Notes under the pieces: model-generated
The model's input: the letters and a program-made list of their open reading frames with translations, nothing else
What the model was told of the DNA's origin: nothing
The model's database searches: none
Program-made: the position numbers and the translations under genes
Assembly: GCF_025574485.1 (NCBI RefSeq)
Contig: NZ_JAOBPO010000001.1
Coordinates: forward strand, 1,061,501-1,125,500
Reading direction: 5' to 3'
From: Kordiimonas aquimaris
Lineage (GTDB): Bacteria > Pseudomonadota > Alphaproteobacteria > Sphingomonadales > Kordiimonadaceae
DNA: 64,000 nt
In this document: positions 49,569-59,339 of the stretch, piece after piece
How the letters are laid out: every line of letters begins with the position of its first letter
Numbering within the stretch: the stretch's first letter is position 1

Positions 49569-50747
49569 ATGTCTCAAAAAGCTAGTTTTAAATGGGAAGA
49601 TCCGTTCCTTCTGTCTGAGCAACTTAGCGAAGAAGAACGCATGATTGAGGCAAGTGCTGCTGATTTTTGCCAGTCAAATTTGATGCCGCGTATTTTGGAA
49701 GCCAATCGGCATGAAGTTTTCGACCGCGATATTATGACAGAGCTTGGCGAGGTAGGACTGTTAGGCGCAACGATCCCTGAAGAATACGGCGGAGCTGGTG
49801 TTAACCATGTGGCTTATGGGTTGATCGCACGAGAAGTTGAGCGGGTCGACTCTGGTTATCGCTCTGCTATGAGCGTGCAATCGTCATTGGTGATGCATCC
49901 AATTTATGCATATGGAACTGAAGAGCAACGGCAGAAGTATTTACCTAAGCTTGCCAGCGGCGAGATGATTGGTTGTTTTGGTCTTACGGAGCCGAACCAC
50001 GGTTCAGACCCTGGCGGTATGCTGACCAGAGCGGAAGCTGTTGATGGTGGTTACCGTGTGACAGGTAATAAAATGTGGATTACCAATAGCCCGATCGCTG
50101 ATATCGCCGTTGTTTGGGCCAAGCTTGATGGTAAAATTCGCGGGTTTGTCCTTGAACGTGGCATGGAAGGCTTTTCGACGCCTAAGATCGAAGGCAAAAT
50201 GTCGCTGCGCGCATCTATTACTGGCGAAATAGTAATGGATAATGTGTTTGTTCCGGAAGAAAATTTGCTGCCGAATGCAAGTGGGCTTTCGGGACCGTTT
50301 GGTTGTTTGAATAAGGCACGTTTCGGGATTGCCTGGGGTGCACTTGGTGCGGCAGAGTTTTGTTGGCACGCAGGCCGGCAATACACACTTGACCGTGAAC
50401 AGTTTGGGCGTCCGCTTGCGCAGACACAGCTTATTCAAAAGAAACTGGCCGATATGCAAACGGAAATTACGCTGGGCTTGCAAGCTTGCCTGCGTGTTGG
50501 CCGTATGTTGGATGCGGGAATAGCTGCGCCAGAAAACATTTCACTCATTAAACGTAATAGCTGCGGCAAGGCATTGGATATTGCCCGTATGTCACGTGAT
50601 ATGCATGGTGGAAACGGTATTTCTGATGAATTTCATGTGATCCGTCATATGGTTAATCTGGAAACAGTGAATACCTACGAAGGTACCTATGATGTACACA
50701 CACTTATTCTGGGCCGTGCGCAAACTGGTTTGCAGGCGTTTTTCTAG
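49569..50747 (+). CDS. gcdH: glutaryl-CoA dehydrogenase
   Basis: Acyl-CoA dehydrogenase that oxidises and decarboxylates glutaryl-CoA to crotonyl-CoA in lysine and glutarate breakdown. [17 protein letters not shown] carries the flavin/substrate loop, [10 protein letters not shown] the flavin-binding strand, and the catalytic glutamate is in [10 protein letters not shown]. The ATG at 49569 follows GGTGGG and gives 392 residues, starting [20 protein letters not shown]; an upstream ATG at 49527 adds 14 residues without similarity. It is the first gene of an operon with a CoA-transferase gene. Confidence 0.93.
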   Translation: MSQKASFKWEDPFLLSEQLSEEERMIEASAADFCQSNLMPRILEANRHEVFDRDIMTELGEVGLLGATIPEEYGGAGVNHVAYGLIAREVERVDSGYRSAMSVQSSLVMHPIYAYGTEEQRQKYLPKLASGEMIGCFGLTEPNHGSDPGGMLTRAEAVDGGYRVTGNKMWITNSPIADIAVVWAKLDGKIRGFVLERGMEGFSTPKIEGKMSLRASITGEIVMDNVFVPEENLLPNASGLSGPFGCLNKARFGIAWGALGAAEFCWHAGRQYTLDREQFGRPLAQTQLIQKKLADMQTEITLGLQACLRVGRMLDAGIAAPENISLIKRNSCGKALDIARMSRDMHGGNGISDEFHVIRHMVNLETVNTYEGTYDVHTLILGRAQTGLQAFF

Positions 50748-50756
50748 GGGCATCTT

Positions 50757-51992
50757 ATGGCAGGGCCTCTCAGCGGAATTCGTGTACTCGATTTAAGTCG
50801 CATATTAGCGGGGCCGTGGGCAACGCAGTGCCTGGCTGACCTGGGTGCAGATGTTATCAAGGTTGAGCGCCCTGGCGTTGGCGATGATACGCGTACATGG
50901 GGGCCTCCATTCTTTGAAGATGTATATGCTGACGGAGGTCAAACGGCTGCGTACTATATGTCAGCTAACCGGAACAAGCGATCAATCGCAATTGATATAA
51001 CTGGTATTGAAGGGCAGGCGGTTATTCGCCGTATAGCTCAAGAATCTGATATCGTTGTTGAAAACTTTAAAGTCGGTGGTCTTGAGAAATATGGTCTTGA
51101 TTACAAGTCCTTAAGCAAAATCAATCCGGGCTTAATATATTGCTCAATAACCGGATTTGGACAAACCGGCCCTTACAGTGAACGCCCGGGCTACGACTTT
51201 CTGGTGCAAGGCCTTGGTGGTATGATGAGCATTACTGGTGAGCGTGATGACTTGCCTGGTGGCGGTCCACAAAAAACTGGGATCGCGACGGCTGATATTT
51301 TCACAGGCCTTTACGGTGCTATCGGTATTCTTGCTGCCCTGCAACATCGCCATAAAACTGGCGAAGGACAACACATCGATATGTCTCTATTGGACACGCA
51401 AGTATCTGTGATGGGTAATCAAGCGCTTGGCTATATTGTTTCCGGTAATGAGCCGAAGCGGATGGGTAATGCGCACATCAGTATTGTGCCTTATCAGGCG
51501 TTTGCAAGCAGGGACGGCCATGTAATTTTAGCAATTGGTAATGATGGACAGTTTGTTCGGTTCTGCAAGGCGGCAGGCGAACATGGCTTGGCTGTCGATG
51601 AAAGGTTTAAGACAAACCCTGACCGCGTAAAAAATCGCACGGCGCTTATTCCAATTATTGAAGACATCATGATAGGGCGAACTACCGATGAGTGGATAAG
51701 CTTGCTCGAAGAACACAATGTGCCAGGTGGACCGATTAATGGCATGAAGCGTGTTTTTGATGATGTACAGGTGCAAGCGCGAGGCCTTGCACAGGAAATA
51801 GTGCGAAATGGTGAAGCGCCGATGCCGACGATTGCTAATCCTATCAAGTTCTCTAAAACCGAAATCGAATACCGGTTGGCGCCACCAAAACTTGGTGAAC
51901 ACACAGATGCTGTGCTGGAAGAAGTTTTAAAACTTAGCCCTGCTGAACGTGCAGCACTGGTGCAAAAACTGAACAACCACGGCGGCATTTAG
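50757..51992 (+). CDS. gcdG: CaiB/BaiF CoA-transferase, probable glutarate CoA-transferase
   Basis: Family III CoA-transferase. The N-terminal segment GIRVLDLSRILAGPWATQCLADLGADVIKVE (cited in two halves: GIRVLDLSRILAGPW, LADLGADVIKVE) and the catalytic aspartate in HIDMSLLDTQ are present, with the C-terminal GGPINGMKRVFDD. It has 411 residues. Ten bases after gcdH, it probably moves CoA from succinyl-CoA to glutarate, supplying glutaryl-CoA. The donor is an inference from the partner gene. Confidence 0.85.
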   Translation: MAGPLSGIRVLDLSRILAGPWATQCLADLGADVIKVERPGVGDDTRTWGPPFFEDVYADGGQTAAYYMSANRNKRSIAIDITGIEGQAVIRRIAQESDIVVENFKVGGLEKYGLDYKSLSKINPGLIYCSITGFGQTGPYSERPGYDFLVQGLGGMMSITGERDDLPGGGPQKTGIATADIFTGLYGAIGILAALQHRHKTGEGQHIDMSLLDTQVSVMGNQALGYIVSGNEPKRMGNAHISIVPYQAFASRDGHVILAIGNDGQFVRFCKAAGEHGLAVDERFKTNPDRVKNRTALIPIIEDIMIGRTTDEWISLLEEHNVPGGPINGMKRVFDDVQVQARGLAQEIVRNGEAPMPTIANPIKFSKTEIEYRLAPPKLGEHTDAVLEEVLKLSPAERAALVQKLNNHGGI

Positions 51993-52134
51993 CTGTTATA
52001 TTCTTGTTTGTGGCTCGCTTGACTGACTTGCCTTCACCAGTCGTACACAAAAGGTTTATTGTGCTTGATATGCACTTGAACACATCCTGCAATATACAAT
52101 TGCCAAGGCTTAACTAGAGGTTAGAGGCATTATA

Positions 52135-52608
52135 ATGATTAAACGTATTTTGATTGCGGTTTCTTTGATTTTGGGCGGAACATATGCAGCTGCTGCAGGC
52201 GAAGATCCAATTTATACAAGTTGGACAAGTAGCAAAGCTGTTGGTGGTTATGACACTGTTGCATATTTTAAAGAAGGCAAGCCTGTAAAAGGTAGCAAGA
52301 AGTTCAAAACAAAATATATGGACGCTGAGTGGCGTTTTTCTTCTCAGGAAAATTTGGACCTTTTCCTCGCTGATCCGGCGAAATATGCACCTCAATATGG
52401 TGGTTATTGCGCTTGGGCTATGGGCGGTGCAGAAAATGGCACACGGGGTTTCACGGCAAGCGGAGACCCTGAGATATGGAAGATTGTCGATGGCAAGCTA
52501 TATCTAAACTACGACAAAAGCGTTGCTAAAAAATGGAATGTCGACATTCCTGGCTTTATTGAGAAAGCAGACAGATTTTACCCGGAAACGGTTGATCTGG
52601 AAGAATAA
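52135..52608 (+). CDS. exported YHS-domain protein
   Basis: A 157-residue protein with a signal peptide at about residues 1-22 (ending AAAAG) and a YHS domain: GYDTVAYFKEGKPVKGSKKF, WRFSSQENLDLFLADPAKYAPQYGGYC and LYLNYDKSV. This group is found in many marine and soil proteobacteria; metal binding is suspected for YHS domains but the function is not known. GAGGTTAGAGG lies before the start. It is followed by a terminator. Confidence 0.85.
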   Translation: MIKRILIAVSLILGGTYAAAAGEDPIYTSWTSSKAVGGYDTVAYFKEGKPVKGSKKFKTKYMDAEWRFSSQENLDLFLADPAKYAPQYGGYCAWAMGGAENGTRGFTASGDPEIWKIVDGKLYLNYDKSVAKKWNVDIPGFIEKADRFYPETVDLEE

Positions 52609-52615
52609 GTACTAA

Positions 52616-52646
52616 AAGCCCTGCTAACCATGCGGGGCTTTTTTAT
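52616..52646 (+). terminator. intrinsic terminator after the YHS gene
   Basis: AAGCCCTGC and GCGGGGCTT pair over nine positions with one T-G wobble around a 7-base loop and are followed by a run of T residues. It separates the YHS and VOC genes. Confidence 0.75.
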
Positions 52647-52701
52647 AGTGGTAGCATACGCACAAGCGCTGCTCACAGATAAAATTACAATGGGGAAACT
52701 T

Positions 52702-53208
52702 ATGACTAATTATAGAACCGCTTTTTTGGGATCGCTGTTGGCGGTTTTCTTTCTTTTTGCGCCAACGTTAATTGTAGCTGCTCAAGATAAAGAGAAGCCG
52801 GTTACACTTGGTGTTAACCACATTGGCTTGGCAGTAAAAGACTTGGAAGCATCTGCTGCGTTTTTTATTGATACTCTGGGTTGGCGTAAAGCTGGCGGCG
52901 TAGAGGATTATCCGGCCATATTTGTAACGGACGGCAACATGTTTTTGACACTGTGGCGCGTTACTGATCCTGCAACATCAAATGATTTTAACCGCAAGAA
53001 CAATGTTGGCTTGCATCATCTTGCTATCACTGTTGAAAGCTTGGATGCACTTAACATGTTGCATGAGAAATTTAAGTCTGTTGATGGTTTGCGTATTGAG
53101 TTTGCGCCAGAGTTTTTGGGCAATGGCCCTACCACACATATGATGATCCGAGAGCCATCAGGCAATCGCCTCGAGTTTATTGTGCCGGCAAGCCGTATCA
53201 AGCAATAG
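52702..53208 (+). CDS. exported VOC-family (glyoxalase-fold) protein
   Basis: From the ATG at 52702, which has GGGGA six bases upstream, the protein has 168 residues and starts with a signal peptide (about residues 1-27, LLAVFFLFAPTLIVAAQ). The mature part is a single VOC unit: VNHIGLAVKDLEASAAFFIDTLG, LHHLAITVESLDALN and GNRLEFIVPAS, with histidine and glutamate positions that could bind a metal. VOC enzymes such as glyoxalase I are normally cytoplasmic, so export is notable. Substrate unknown. Confidence 0.75.
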   Translation: MTNYRTAFLGSLLAVFFLFAPTLIVAAQDKEKPVTLGVNHIGLAVKDLEASAAFFIDTLGWRKAGGVEDYPAIFVTDGNMFLTLWRVTDPATSNDFNRKNNVGLHHLAITVESLDALNMLHEKFKSVDGLRIEFAPEFLGNGPTTHMMIREPSGNRLEFIVPASRIKQ

Positions 53209-53216
53209 ATGCGTAA

Positions 53217-54194
53217 TCATTTATCCTCGAAAACAACACCATGCTGCGGCGTGGTGTTAACAGACAATTCAAACACATCTGGTCTGCTGTAGTGACCGTG
53301 TGTATCAAGCGTTTGCCATTCTTCCATTTGTTGATTGAGGTTAATTTCTCCAAATAGTGTACTCGCTTTTTCAAACACTGGTTCAGTAATATATGCGCCG
53401 TCAGCCGCTATGATGGCACTACCGCCACTATGGACATAATCTGACGGTTCCCCCGGCATGGAGGCAAGCATAGCCTCTGCATCTGCTTCATTTATGTTGA
53501 GTGATTGGAAACCTTCCATAATATCACCAATCGTCATGATTGACCCTGCGGCTGCGACAGCGCAGCGCCCCTCAAATGCATAATGTCGGCTGGCTACTTG
53601 ATGCATTTCTTTTACAACAGGCCACTGTGCTATATGCAAAAACTCGCGTTTGGCATGCATGGCAGCTCGTGCAAGCGGCATCCAATGCTCCCAGCAAATT
53701 AAACTGCCAAGTTCACCCCACGGGGTTGTGGTTGTGTGTAGGCCGGAACCATCCCCGCGCCCCCAAACAAGCCGTTCAGTGTAGGTTGGTACAAGCTTTC
53801 TGTGCGCTTTTGGTGTCTTCTCGCATGGCGCAAATGTAAAGGTTGTATTGTACAGTGTTGCACCGCACCGTTCGTGTGTTCCCATAACAATATAGGTGCC
53901 AGTTTTGTCTGCGACCTCTTGCAGGCGAGCAAGGTTTTGATCGCCTGCTACTACGGCGTTCTCTGCGAGAATGCGAAATAATGTTTTTGCACCTGTATGA
54001 TCCCAGATAGATGCCTCGGGCGCGAAATCGAGCCAAACTGGATAGCCGGGCAGCCAACACTCTGCAAAACTGACAATGTCAGCACCGTTTTTAGATGCGT
54101 TTTCAATTAGCCCAATGGCTTTGTCGATGCTTGCTTCAAGATTAAGGAATACGGGCGCTTCCTGTACTATGGCAATGGTTGGTTTTTTTTTCAT
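53217..54194 (-). CDS. second nitrilase (carbon-nitrogen hydrolase family)
   Basis: A 325-residue nitrilase with catalytic Glu45 (FAECWLPGYP), Lys133 (HRKLVPT) and Cys167 (LICWEHWMPLAR), and the WGRGDGSGL segment after the lysine as in other true nitrilases. The residue after CWE is His here but Asn in the first nitrilase at 24815, and the insert FQSLNINEADAEAMLASMPG (residue ~230 on) is specific to this copy, so the two are not recent duplicates. It converges on the VOC gene with a very short gap. Substrate unknown. Confidence 0.87.
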   Translation of the reverse strand: MKKKPTIAIVQEAPVFLNLEASIDKAIGLIENASKNGADIVSFAECWLPGYPVWLDFAPEASIWDHTGAKTLFRILAENAVVAGDQNLARLQEVADKTGTYIVMGTHERCGATLYNTTFTFAPCEKTPKAHRKLVPTYTERLVWGRGDGSGLHTTTTPWGELGSLICWEHWMPLARAAMHAKREFLHIAQWPVVKEMHQVASRHYAFEGRCAVAAAGSIMTIGDIMEGFQSLNINEADAEAMLASMPGEPSDYVHSGGSAIIAADGAYITEPVFEKASTLFGEINLNQQMEEWQTLDTHGHYSRPDVFELSVNTTPQHGVVFEDK

Positions 54195-54373
54195 AGCGTT
54201 ACTTCACATCGGAGGTTTTGTTCTCTTTGTCTTGCACAGTATGTTGCGGATGCTGATCCTTCAAACAAGTTTTTAGACATGAATGTGGAAAATTTTTTCA
54301 AAATCAATAAAGTACCCAAGCTTGTTAAAATTTGCGGCGCTGTATTTTGCGCCGCGCTTTAGGGATTATCCAC

Positions 54374-56122
54374 ATGAGATTTATCGTTGGTTTACTATTT
54401 TCGGTGGCTGCATTGCTTGGACAAGGCGCATTGTATGCACAGTCATCGACGCCGATCATTACTTACAACACTCAGTTTCATCCCACGCTTGCCCGCAATG
54501 GTATGGTTGTGAGCCAAGATGAACACGCCAGTAATGCAGGTCTTGAAATTCTTAAACTTGGCGGTAACGCGATTGACGCTGCGGTTGCTACCGGGTTTGC
54601 GCTTGCGGTAACACACCCTCAGGCTGGTAATCTCGGCGGCGGTGGTTTCATGATGATTTATCTGAAATCTGAAGACCGCGTGATTGCTCTTGATTATCGT
54701 GAAATGGCGCCAAAAGCTGCGTCAAAAGATATGTTTCTTAACGAGAACGGTGATGTGGACAATCGTAAGGCTCGCTTCAGCATGCAATCAAGCGGCGTTC
54801 CTGGCTCAGTTATGGGGTTAACCGAAGCCCAAAGAAAGTATGGTACATTGCCATTAGCAACCGTGATGGCCCCAGCAATTCGCCTTGCCGGTGAGGGGTT
54901 TCCTGTCTCGTGGGCGCTTGCATATTCGCTTGATCGATATAAGGGACGCCTAAGTACGGATGATGCTTCTCGTAATCAGTTTTTCAAAGTTGATGGCAGC
55001 AGTTATCAGGAAGGCGAAATTCTGCGTCAGCCTGAGCTAGCCAAGACGCTAACTGAAATTTCAGATAAAGGTGCGGCCGGATTTTATGAAGGCTGGGTGG
55101 CGGACCGCATTGTGGAGTCTATGCAAACGCAAGGCGGACTAATAACGCATGATGATTTAAAAGGGTATTTTGCGAAAGAGCGTGAAGCACTTGAAGGTAC
55201 GTACCGAGATGTGAAAGTTGTTACAATGCCGCCTCCGTCTTCCGGTGGTGTCCATATTCTGCAAATGCTCAATGTTTTTGAAGGTTGGGATATGAAAGCC
55301 CTTGGCCATAATAGTGCGAACTATCTGCACCGGCTGACGGAAACAATGAAGTATGCATATGCTGATCGGTCGAAATATTTAGGTGACCCGGATTTCTTCA
55401 ATGTTCCAATATCTGCGCTAACAGATAAGGCATACGGATCGTCTATTCGCCGTAAGATTAAACTGGATGCCGCAACGCCTTCCACAGAGATTGCGCCTGC
55501 ACCAAACCTACCGGATGAAAGCAAGGACACGACACATTTTTCCACAATGGATGCAGCTGGCAATATGGTTGCCAATACCTATACGCTCAACTTTAGCTAT
55601 GGAAATGGTCGTTCAGTCGCCGGTGCTGGGTTTTTGCTAAACAATGAAATGGATGATTTTTCTGCCAAACCGGGTTCGCCTAATGGTTTTGGTTTAATTG
55701 GTGGAGTAGCCAATGCGATTGAGCCGGGTAAACGACCACTTAGCTCGATGACACCAACTTTGTTGTTTAAGAATGGTCAACCTTATGTTGCTACAGGAAG
55801 CCCAGGAGGCTCAACGATTATAACAGCAGTGTTGCAAATGGTTATGAACATTGCGGAATTTGATATGAACGCTGCGACAGCGACAGCACGCCCGCGCATA
55901 CACCATCAGTGGTTTCCTGACAGGCTGATTATGGAGCCTGGGCATTCCGTAGATACAAGATTGCGCCTTGCCGAAATGGGGCACAATGTTAGCGGCACAG
56001 CTTCATATAATGAAGGTGAACGTGTGCTTGGTGCAACGATGACGATCCTGCGCCGTCCTGATGGTTTGATCAGTGGATCAGCCGACCCTCGTAGGCCCGG
56101 AGCATATGCTGCTGCTTACTAA
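54374..56122 (+). CDS. ggt: gamma-glutamyltransferase (glutathione hydrolase)
   Basis: Periplasmic N-terminal nucleophile hydrolase that cleaves glutathione and other gamma-glutamyl compounds. A signal peptide covers about residues 1-23 (LLGQGALYAQ). The proenzyme is self-cut before Thr386 in DTTHFSTMD, which becomes the small-subunit nucleophile; GGNAIDAAVATGFALAV and LGGGGFM-like NLGGGGFMMIY are in the large subunit, and GSPGGSTIITAVLQ near the end. The frame opens at 54332 but the signal begins at 54374. It has 582 residues. Confidence 0.95.
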   Translation: MRFIVGLLFSVAALLGQGALYAQSSTPIITYNTQFHPTLARNGMVVSQDEHASNAGLEILKLGGNAIDAAVATGFALAVTHPQAGNLGGGGFMMIYLKSEDRVIALDYREMAPKAASKDMFLNENGDVDNRKARFSMQSSGVPGSVMGLTEAQRKYGTLPLATVMAPAIRLAGEGFPVSWALAYSLDRYKGRLSTDDASRNQFFKVDGSSYQEGEILRQPELAKTLTEISDKGAAGFYEGWVADRIVESMQTQGGLITHDDLKGYFAKEREALEGTYRDVKVVTMPPPSSGGVHILQMLNVFEGWDMKALGHNSANYLHRLTETMKYAYADRSKYLGDPDFFNVPISALTDKAYGSSIRRKIKLDAATPSTEIAPAPNLPDESKDTTHFSTMDAAGNMVANTYTLNFSYGNGRSVAGAGFLLNNEMDDFSAKPGSPNGFGLIGGVANAIEPGKRPLSSMTPTLLFKNGQPYVATGSPGGSTIITAVLQMVMNIAEFDMNAATATARPRIHHQWFPDRLIMEPGHSVDTRLRLAEMGHNVSGTASYNEGERVLGATMTILRRPDGLISGSADPRRPGAYAAAY

Positions 56123-56144
56123 AAAATGGATATATGCGTATATA

Positions 56145-56176
56145 AAAAGGCCACCGGAATGTTCCGGTGGCCTTTT
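56145..56176. terminator. bidirectional terminator between ggt and the RND genes
   Basis: A perfect 15-base stem, AAAAGGCCACCGGAA against TTCCGGTGGCCTTTT, with a 2-base loop, lies between the converging ggt and RND permease genes. A/T runs on both sides let it stop transcription in both directions. Confidence 0.88.
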
Positions 56177-56195
56177 CTTTGACTATATAACAGGC

Positions 56196-59100
56196 TTATT
56201 CAGCTTGTCTCGGCACCGGTTGTGGGCGTTCACGACCACCGCCAAACAACCGTATAATGCGGTCCTTAAGTCTGCCCGTTCCCTGTCCGATGTCATCGCC
56301 GATTGCATAGAGACATGGCACCATCAACAAAGTAACAAAGAAGGCAATCAATACGCCAGAAGCCAGCGCTACAACGATGGGCTGTAAGAAGGCTGCTTGT
56401 ATGGAACGCTCCAACATCATTGGTACCAGCCCGACAAATGTTGTCACAGATGTCAGTAGGATAGGGCGGAAACGAGCCACACCAGCTTCAACAATTGCTT
56501 CCTGAATGCTCATGCCACGATCACGCAGTTTATTACAGTAATCAACAAGCACAAGGTTATCGTTAATGACGACCCCGGCTGCTGCGGCTATACCAAAGTA
56601 GCTGAAGATTGCCATCGTCATGTCTACTACCAAGTGGCCATAAACTGCACCGACAAATGCATATGGAATAGCAACCATGATAGCAAGTGGTTGCCAATAG
56701 CTTTTGAACGCAATAGCAAGCAACATATACATGGCAAAGAAAGCAGTCAGGTACAGACCAACTACGGTTTTAACAAAGCGTGCTTCACCTTCTGCCTGAC
56801 CAATTTGGCCACGCACTATGCCCGGATAACGTTGTTCCCATTCAGGGAAGAAGTTTTCCCTCAGGTCTTCCATGATATCTTCACGAACATCGTTTTTCAT
56901 GTCAGCGCTGACACGTGCGGCTCTGTTCATGTTCCAGCGAACAATCCGTGTAATCCCAGGTGCATATTCAAGGTTAGCGATCGCCGTTAAAGGTACTTCG
57001 CGTCCATCGTTCGTTCTTACGCGGAAGTCTTGTAAGCTCTCGATGGATCGCCGTGATGATAAAGGATAACGTACCATTACCTTCACATCCTGTCCTTCAC
57101 GTGGCAGGCGCTGTACTTCCTCACCAAAATAGGCTTGGCGAACCTGACGAGATACATCTGATAATGTAAGTCCAAGCTTTTCTGCGCCAGGTTTTAACGT
57201 CAGGCGTAATTCTTCAGATGCGCTATCCAGGTTATTGCGAATATCATATAAATCATCATATTCGCGCAGCTTAAGCTCAAGGTCTGCTACCGCTTCACGC
57301 AACAAATCAAGATCAGGGTGACGAACAGACAGTTCAAAGCCTGGATCATTATCGTTCTGTGTATAGCGAACAGTGACTAACTTGGCATCAGGCACATCAC
57401 CCATTAACTCGCGCAGGCGAATAGAAGCATCCTTAGCCGACATATCGCGTACTTCCGGCGAGGCAAGTTTCACGATTGCGAGCACACTGTCGCGGCGTGA
57501 ACGTGTATACCAATTTTCAATCAGTTTACCTTCGCCGCCAGTGCGAACATTTACTTCTTCTTCCAGTGCTTTTTCGGCTGCTTGTAATTGTGCCAACACT
57601 TCAAGAGAGCGGCTATAAGGAGACCCTTCAGCCATTTCTACATTGACGGTAATTTCGTCTGACTCGATATCCGGCATGAAGCTTTTCTTCACATACCCGA
57701 TGCTAAACAGACCAAAGCCAATCACTAAGACCGCAATAAAAATGGACATAGTGAAGTAACGGTTGCGAATACTCCATTGGCCAATACGGCGATATTTATT
57801 TTGGGCAAAATTAGTGATGCTGTCAGCTATGCCCTTTTGGAAACGACCAAAACGGCCCAGGTTTTCACGTGGCTTCAACGTGGAAAGGTGAGCCGGCAAG
57901 ATTAGCAATGATTCTACAAGAGAGAATGACAGCGCAGTGATTACAACCCATGTAATTTGGCGCGTAAACTCACTTGTTGATCCATCGATAAACACCCACG
58001 GTAAAAATGCGATAATTGTCGTTAATACAGCAAAGATAACCGGTTTGGCTACCAGCTGAGTACCGAAGACTGCGGCGGTAATACCTCCGCCAGTTTTCTG
58101 ACTTTCCGAGTGGATACTCTCACCCACAACAATCGCATCATCGACCACAATACCTAATACGAGCAGGAAGGCGAATGTGGATAGCATGTTAAGTGAAATG
58201 CCGAGGCTTGGCAGTAATATAAATGCACCAGCGTAGGCTGTTGCGATACCAACAGCTACCCAAACAGCAACTTTGGGGCGTAGTGTTAAAAGAAGCACTA
58301 TCAGAACGAGAGCCAAACCCTGTAGGGCAGCACCGCTGATGGTTTCCATGCGGCCTTCAAATGCTTCGTTTTCATCTGTCCAGAGTGTTAGTTTTGCACC
58401 TGCTGGTAAGCTTGCCTGCCGTTCGTCAATCCATTTGCGGATAGATTTTGACGCTGTCACAATATCCATTATTTCGGTAGACATAACTTGAAGTAACACA
58501 GCAGGTTCGCCGTTCAGTGTTGCCAGGATTTCGTTATCTTCAAATCCATCAACAACTGTAGCTACATCTTTAACGCGGATTGTAGCGCCGTCACCGTTTT
58601 GGCTAACAATGATGTCACCAAATTCGCGCTCGGTATCGGCCATCGCACGTGTTGCAATTTGTATCTCGCCTGCTTCAGTTCTTACAGAGCCACCAGATGA
58701 GTTAAATGAACTGTTACGAATGGCAGTTGCAACTTGTGCAAAGCTCATATTGTAGCGCCGCAACGATTCTTCACTTACCTCAATTGACACTTCTTCATTG
58801 CGAACACCAAACAGTTCAACAACGGATATGGCAGGTAACTGCGCTGCCTCTCGCCTCAGTTGTTCTGAAAGGCGCTTTAAAGCCCGTTCTCCAATATCGC
58901 CGTGAACAGCAACGCGAATAAACTCGTCGCGGTTAACCCATTGTTGCACGCGTGGAGGTTCAATGTCGCGCGGTAGTGATGAGATACCATCCACGCGAAT
59001 TTTCACATCGTTCATAAACTGAGTGAAGTCCACGCTTTGTTCGGCAAGGATATATATTTCGCCGCGGCTTTCAGCGGCAAAAGAGCGAACCCATTCTATG

Positions 59101-59330
59101 TTGTCCAGATCACGGACAGATTCTTCAATTTTGGTGACAATCTGTTCTTCAACTTCTTGAGGACCAGCGCCGGGCCAAGCAACAACAATTTGCAGGCCTG
59201 GGAACCGTACTTGCGGCTCCATCTCACGTTCCATGCCAGTAATGCCGAGAAAACCAGCCAGAAAAATACCGACCATTAACAGGTTGGCAGCAACTTTATT
59301 ACGTGCCCACCATTCAATAATACCGTTCAT
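56196..59330 (-). CDS. RND efflux permease (HAE1/AcrB-like)
   Basis: A 1044-residue inner-membrane proton-driven exporter. The two-fold repeat is complete: helices 1 and 7, two large periplasmic loops, and the proton-relay Asp pair in GIVVDDAIVVGES near residue 395. The C-terminal GVVINDNLVLVDYCNKLRD is the matching helix in the second half. It shares an operon with the adaptor gene, whose TAG stop overlaps the ribosome site GGGGGA of this gene. No outer-membrane factor gene is nearby. The substrate cannot be predicted. Confidence 0.92.
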   Translation of the reverse strand: MNGIIEWWARNKVAANLLMVGIFLAGFLGITGMEREMEPQVRFPGLQIVVAWPGAGPQEVEEQIVTKIEESVRDLDNIEWVRSFAAESRGEIYILAEQSVDFTQFMNDVKIRVDGISSLPRDIEPPRVQQWVNRDEFIRVAVHGDIGERALKRLSEQLRREAAQLPAISVVELFGVRNEEVSIEVSEESLRRYNMSFAQVATAIRNSSFNSSGGSVRTEAGEIQIATRAMADTEREFGDIIVSQNGDGATIRVKDVATVVDGFEDNEILATLNGEPAVLLQVMSTEIMDIVTASKSIRKWIDERQASLPAGAKLTLWTDENEAFEGRMETISGAALQGLALVLIVLLLTLRPKVAVWVAVGIATAYAGAFILLPSLGISLNMLSTFAFLLVLGIVVDDAIVVGESIHSESQKTGGGITAAVFGTQLVAKPVIFAVLTTIIAFLPWVFIDGSTSEFTRQITWVVITALSFSLVESLLILPAHLSTLKPRENLGRFGRFQKGIADSITNFAQNKYRRIGQWSIRNRYFTMSIFIAVLVIGFGLFSIGYVKKSFMPDIESDEITVNVEMAEGSPYSRSLEVLAQLQAAEKALEEEVNVRTGGEGKLIENWYTRSRRDSVLAIVKLASPEVRDMSAKDASIRLRELMGDVPDAKLVTVRYTQNDNDPGFELSVRHPDLDLLREAVADLELKLREYDDLYDIRNNLDSASEELRLTLKPGAEKLGLTLSDVSRQVRQAYFGEEVQRLPREGQDVKVMVRYPLSSRRSIESLQDFRVRTNDGREVPLTAIANLEYAPGITRIVRWNMNRAARVSADMKNDVREDIMEDLRENFFPEWEQRYPGIVRGQIGQAEGEARFVKTVVGLYLTAFFAMYMLLAIAFKSYWQPLAIMVAIPYAFVGAVYGHLVVDMTMAIFSYFGIAAAAGVVINDNLVLVDYCNKLRDRGMSIQEAIVEAGVARFRPILLTSVTTFVGLVPMMLERSIQAAFLQPIVVALASGVLIAFFVTLLMVPCLYAIGDDIGQGTGRLKDRIIRLFGGGRERPQPVPRQAE

Positions 59331-59339
59331 AATTTCCCC

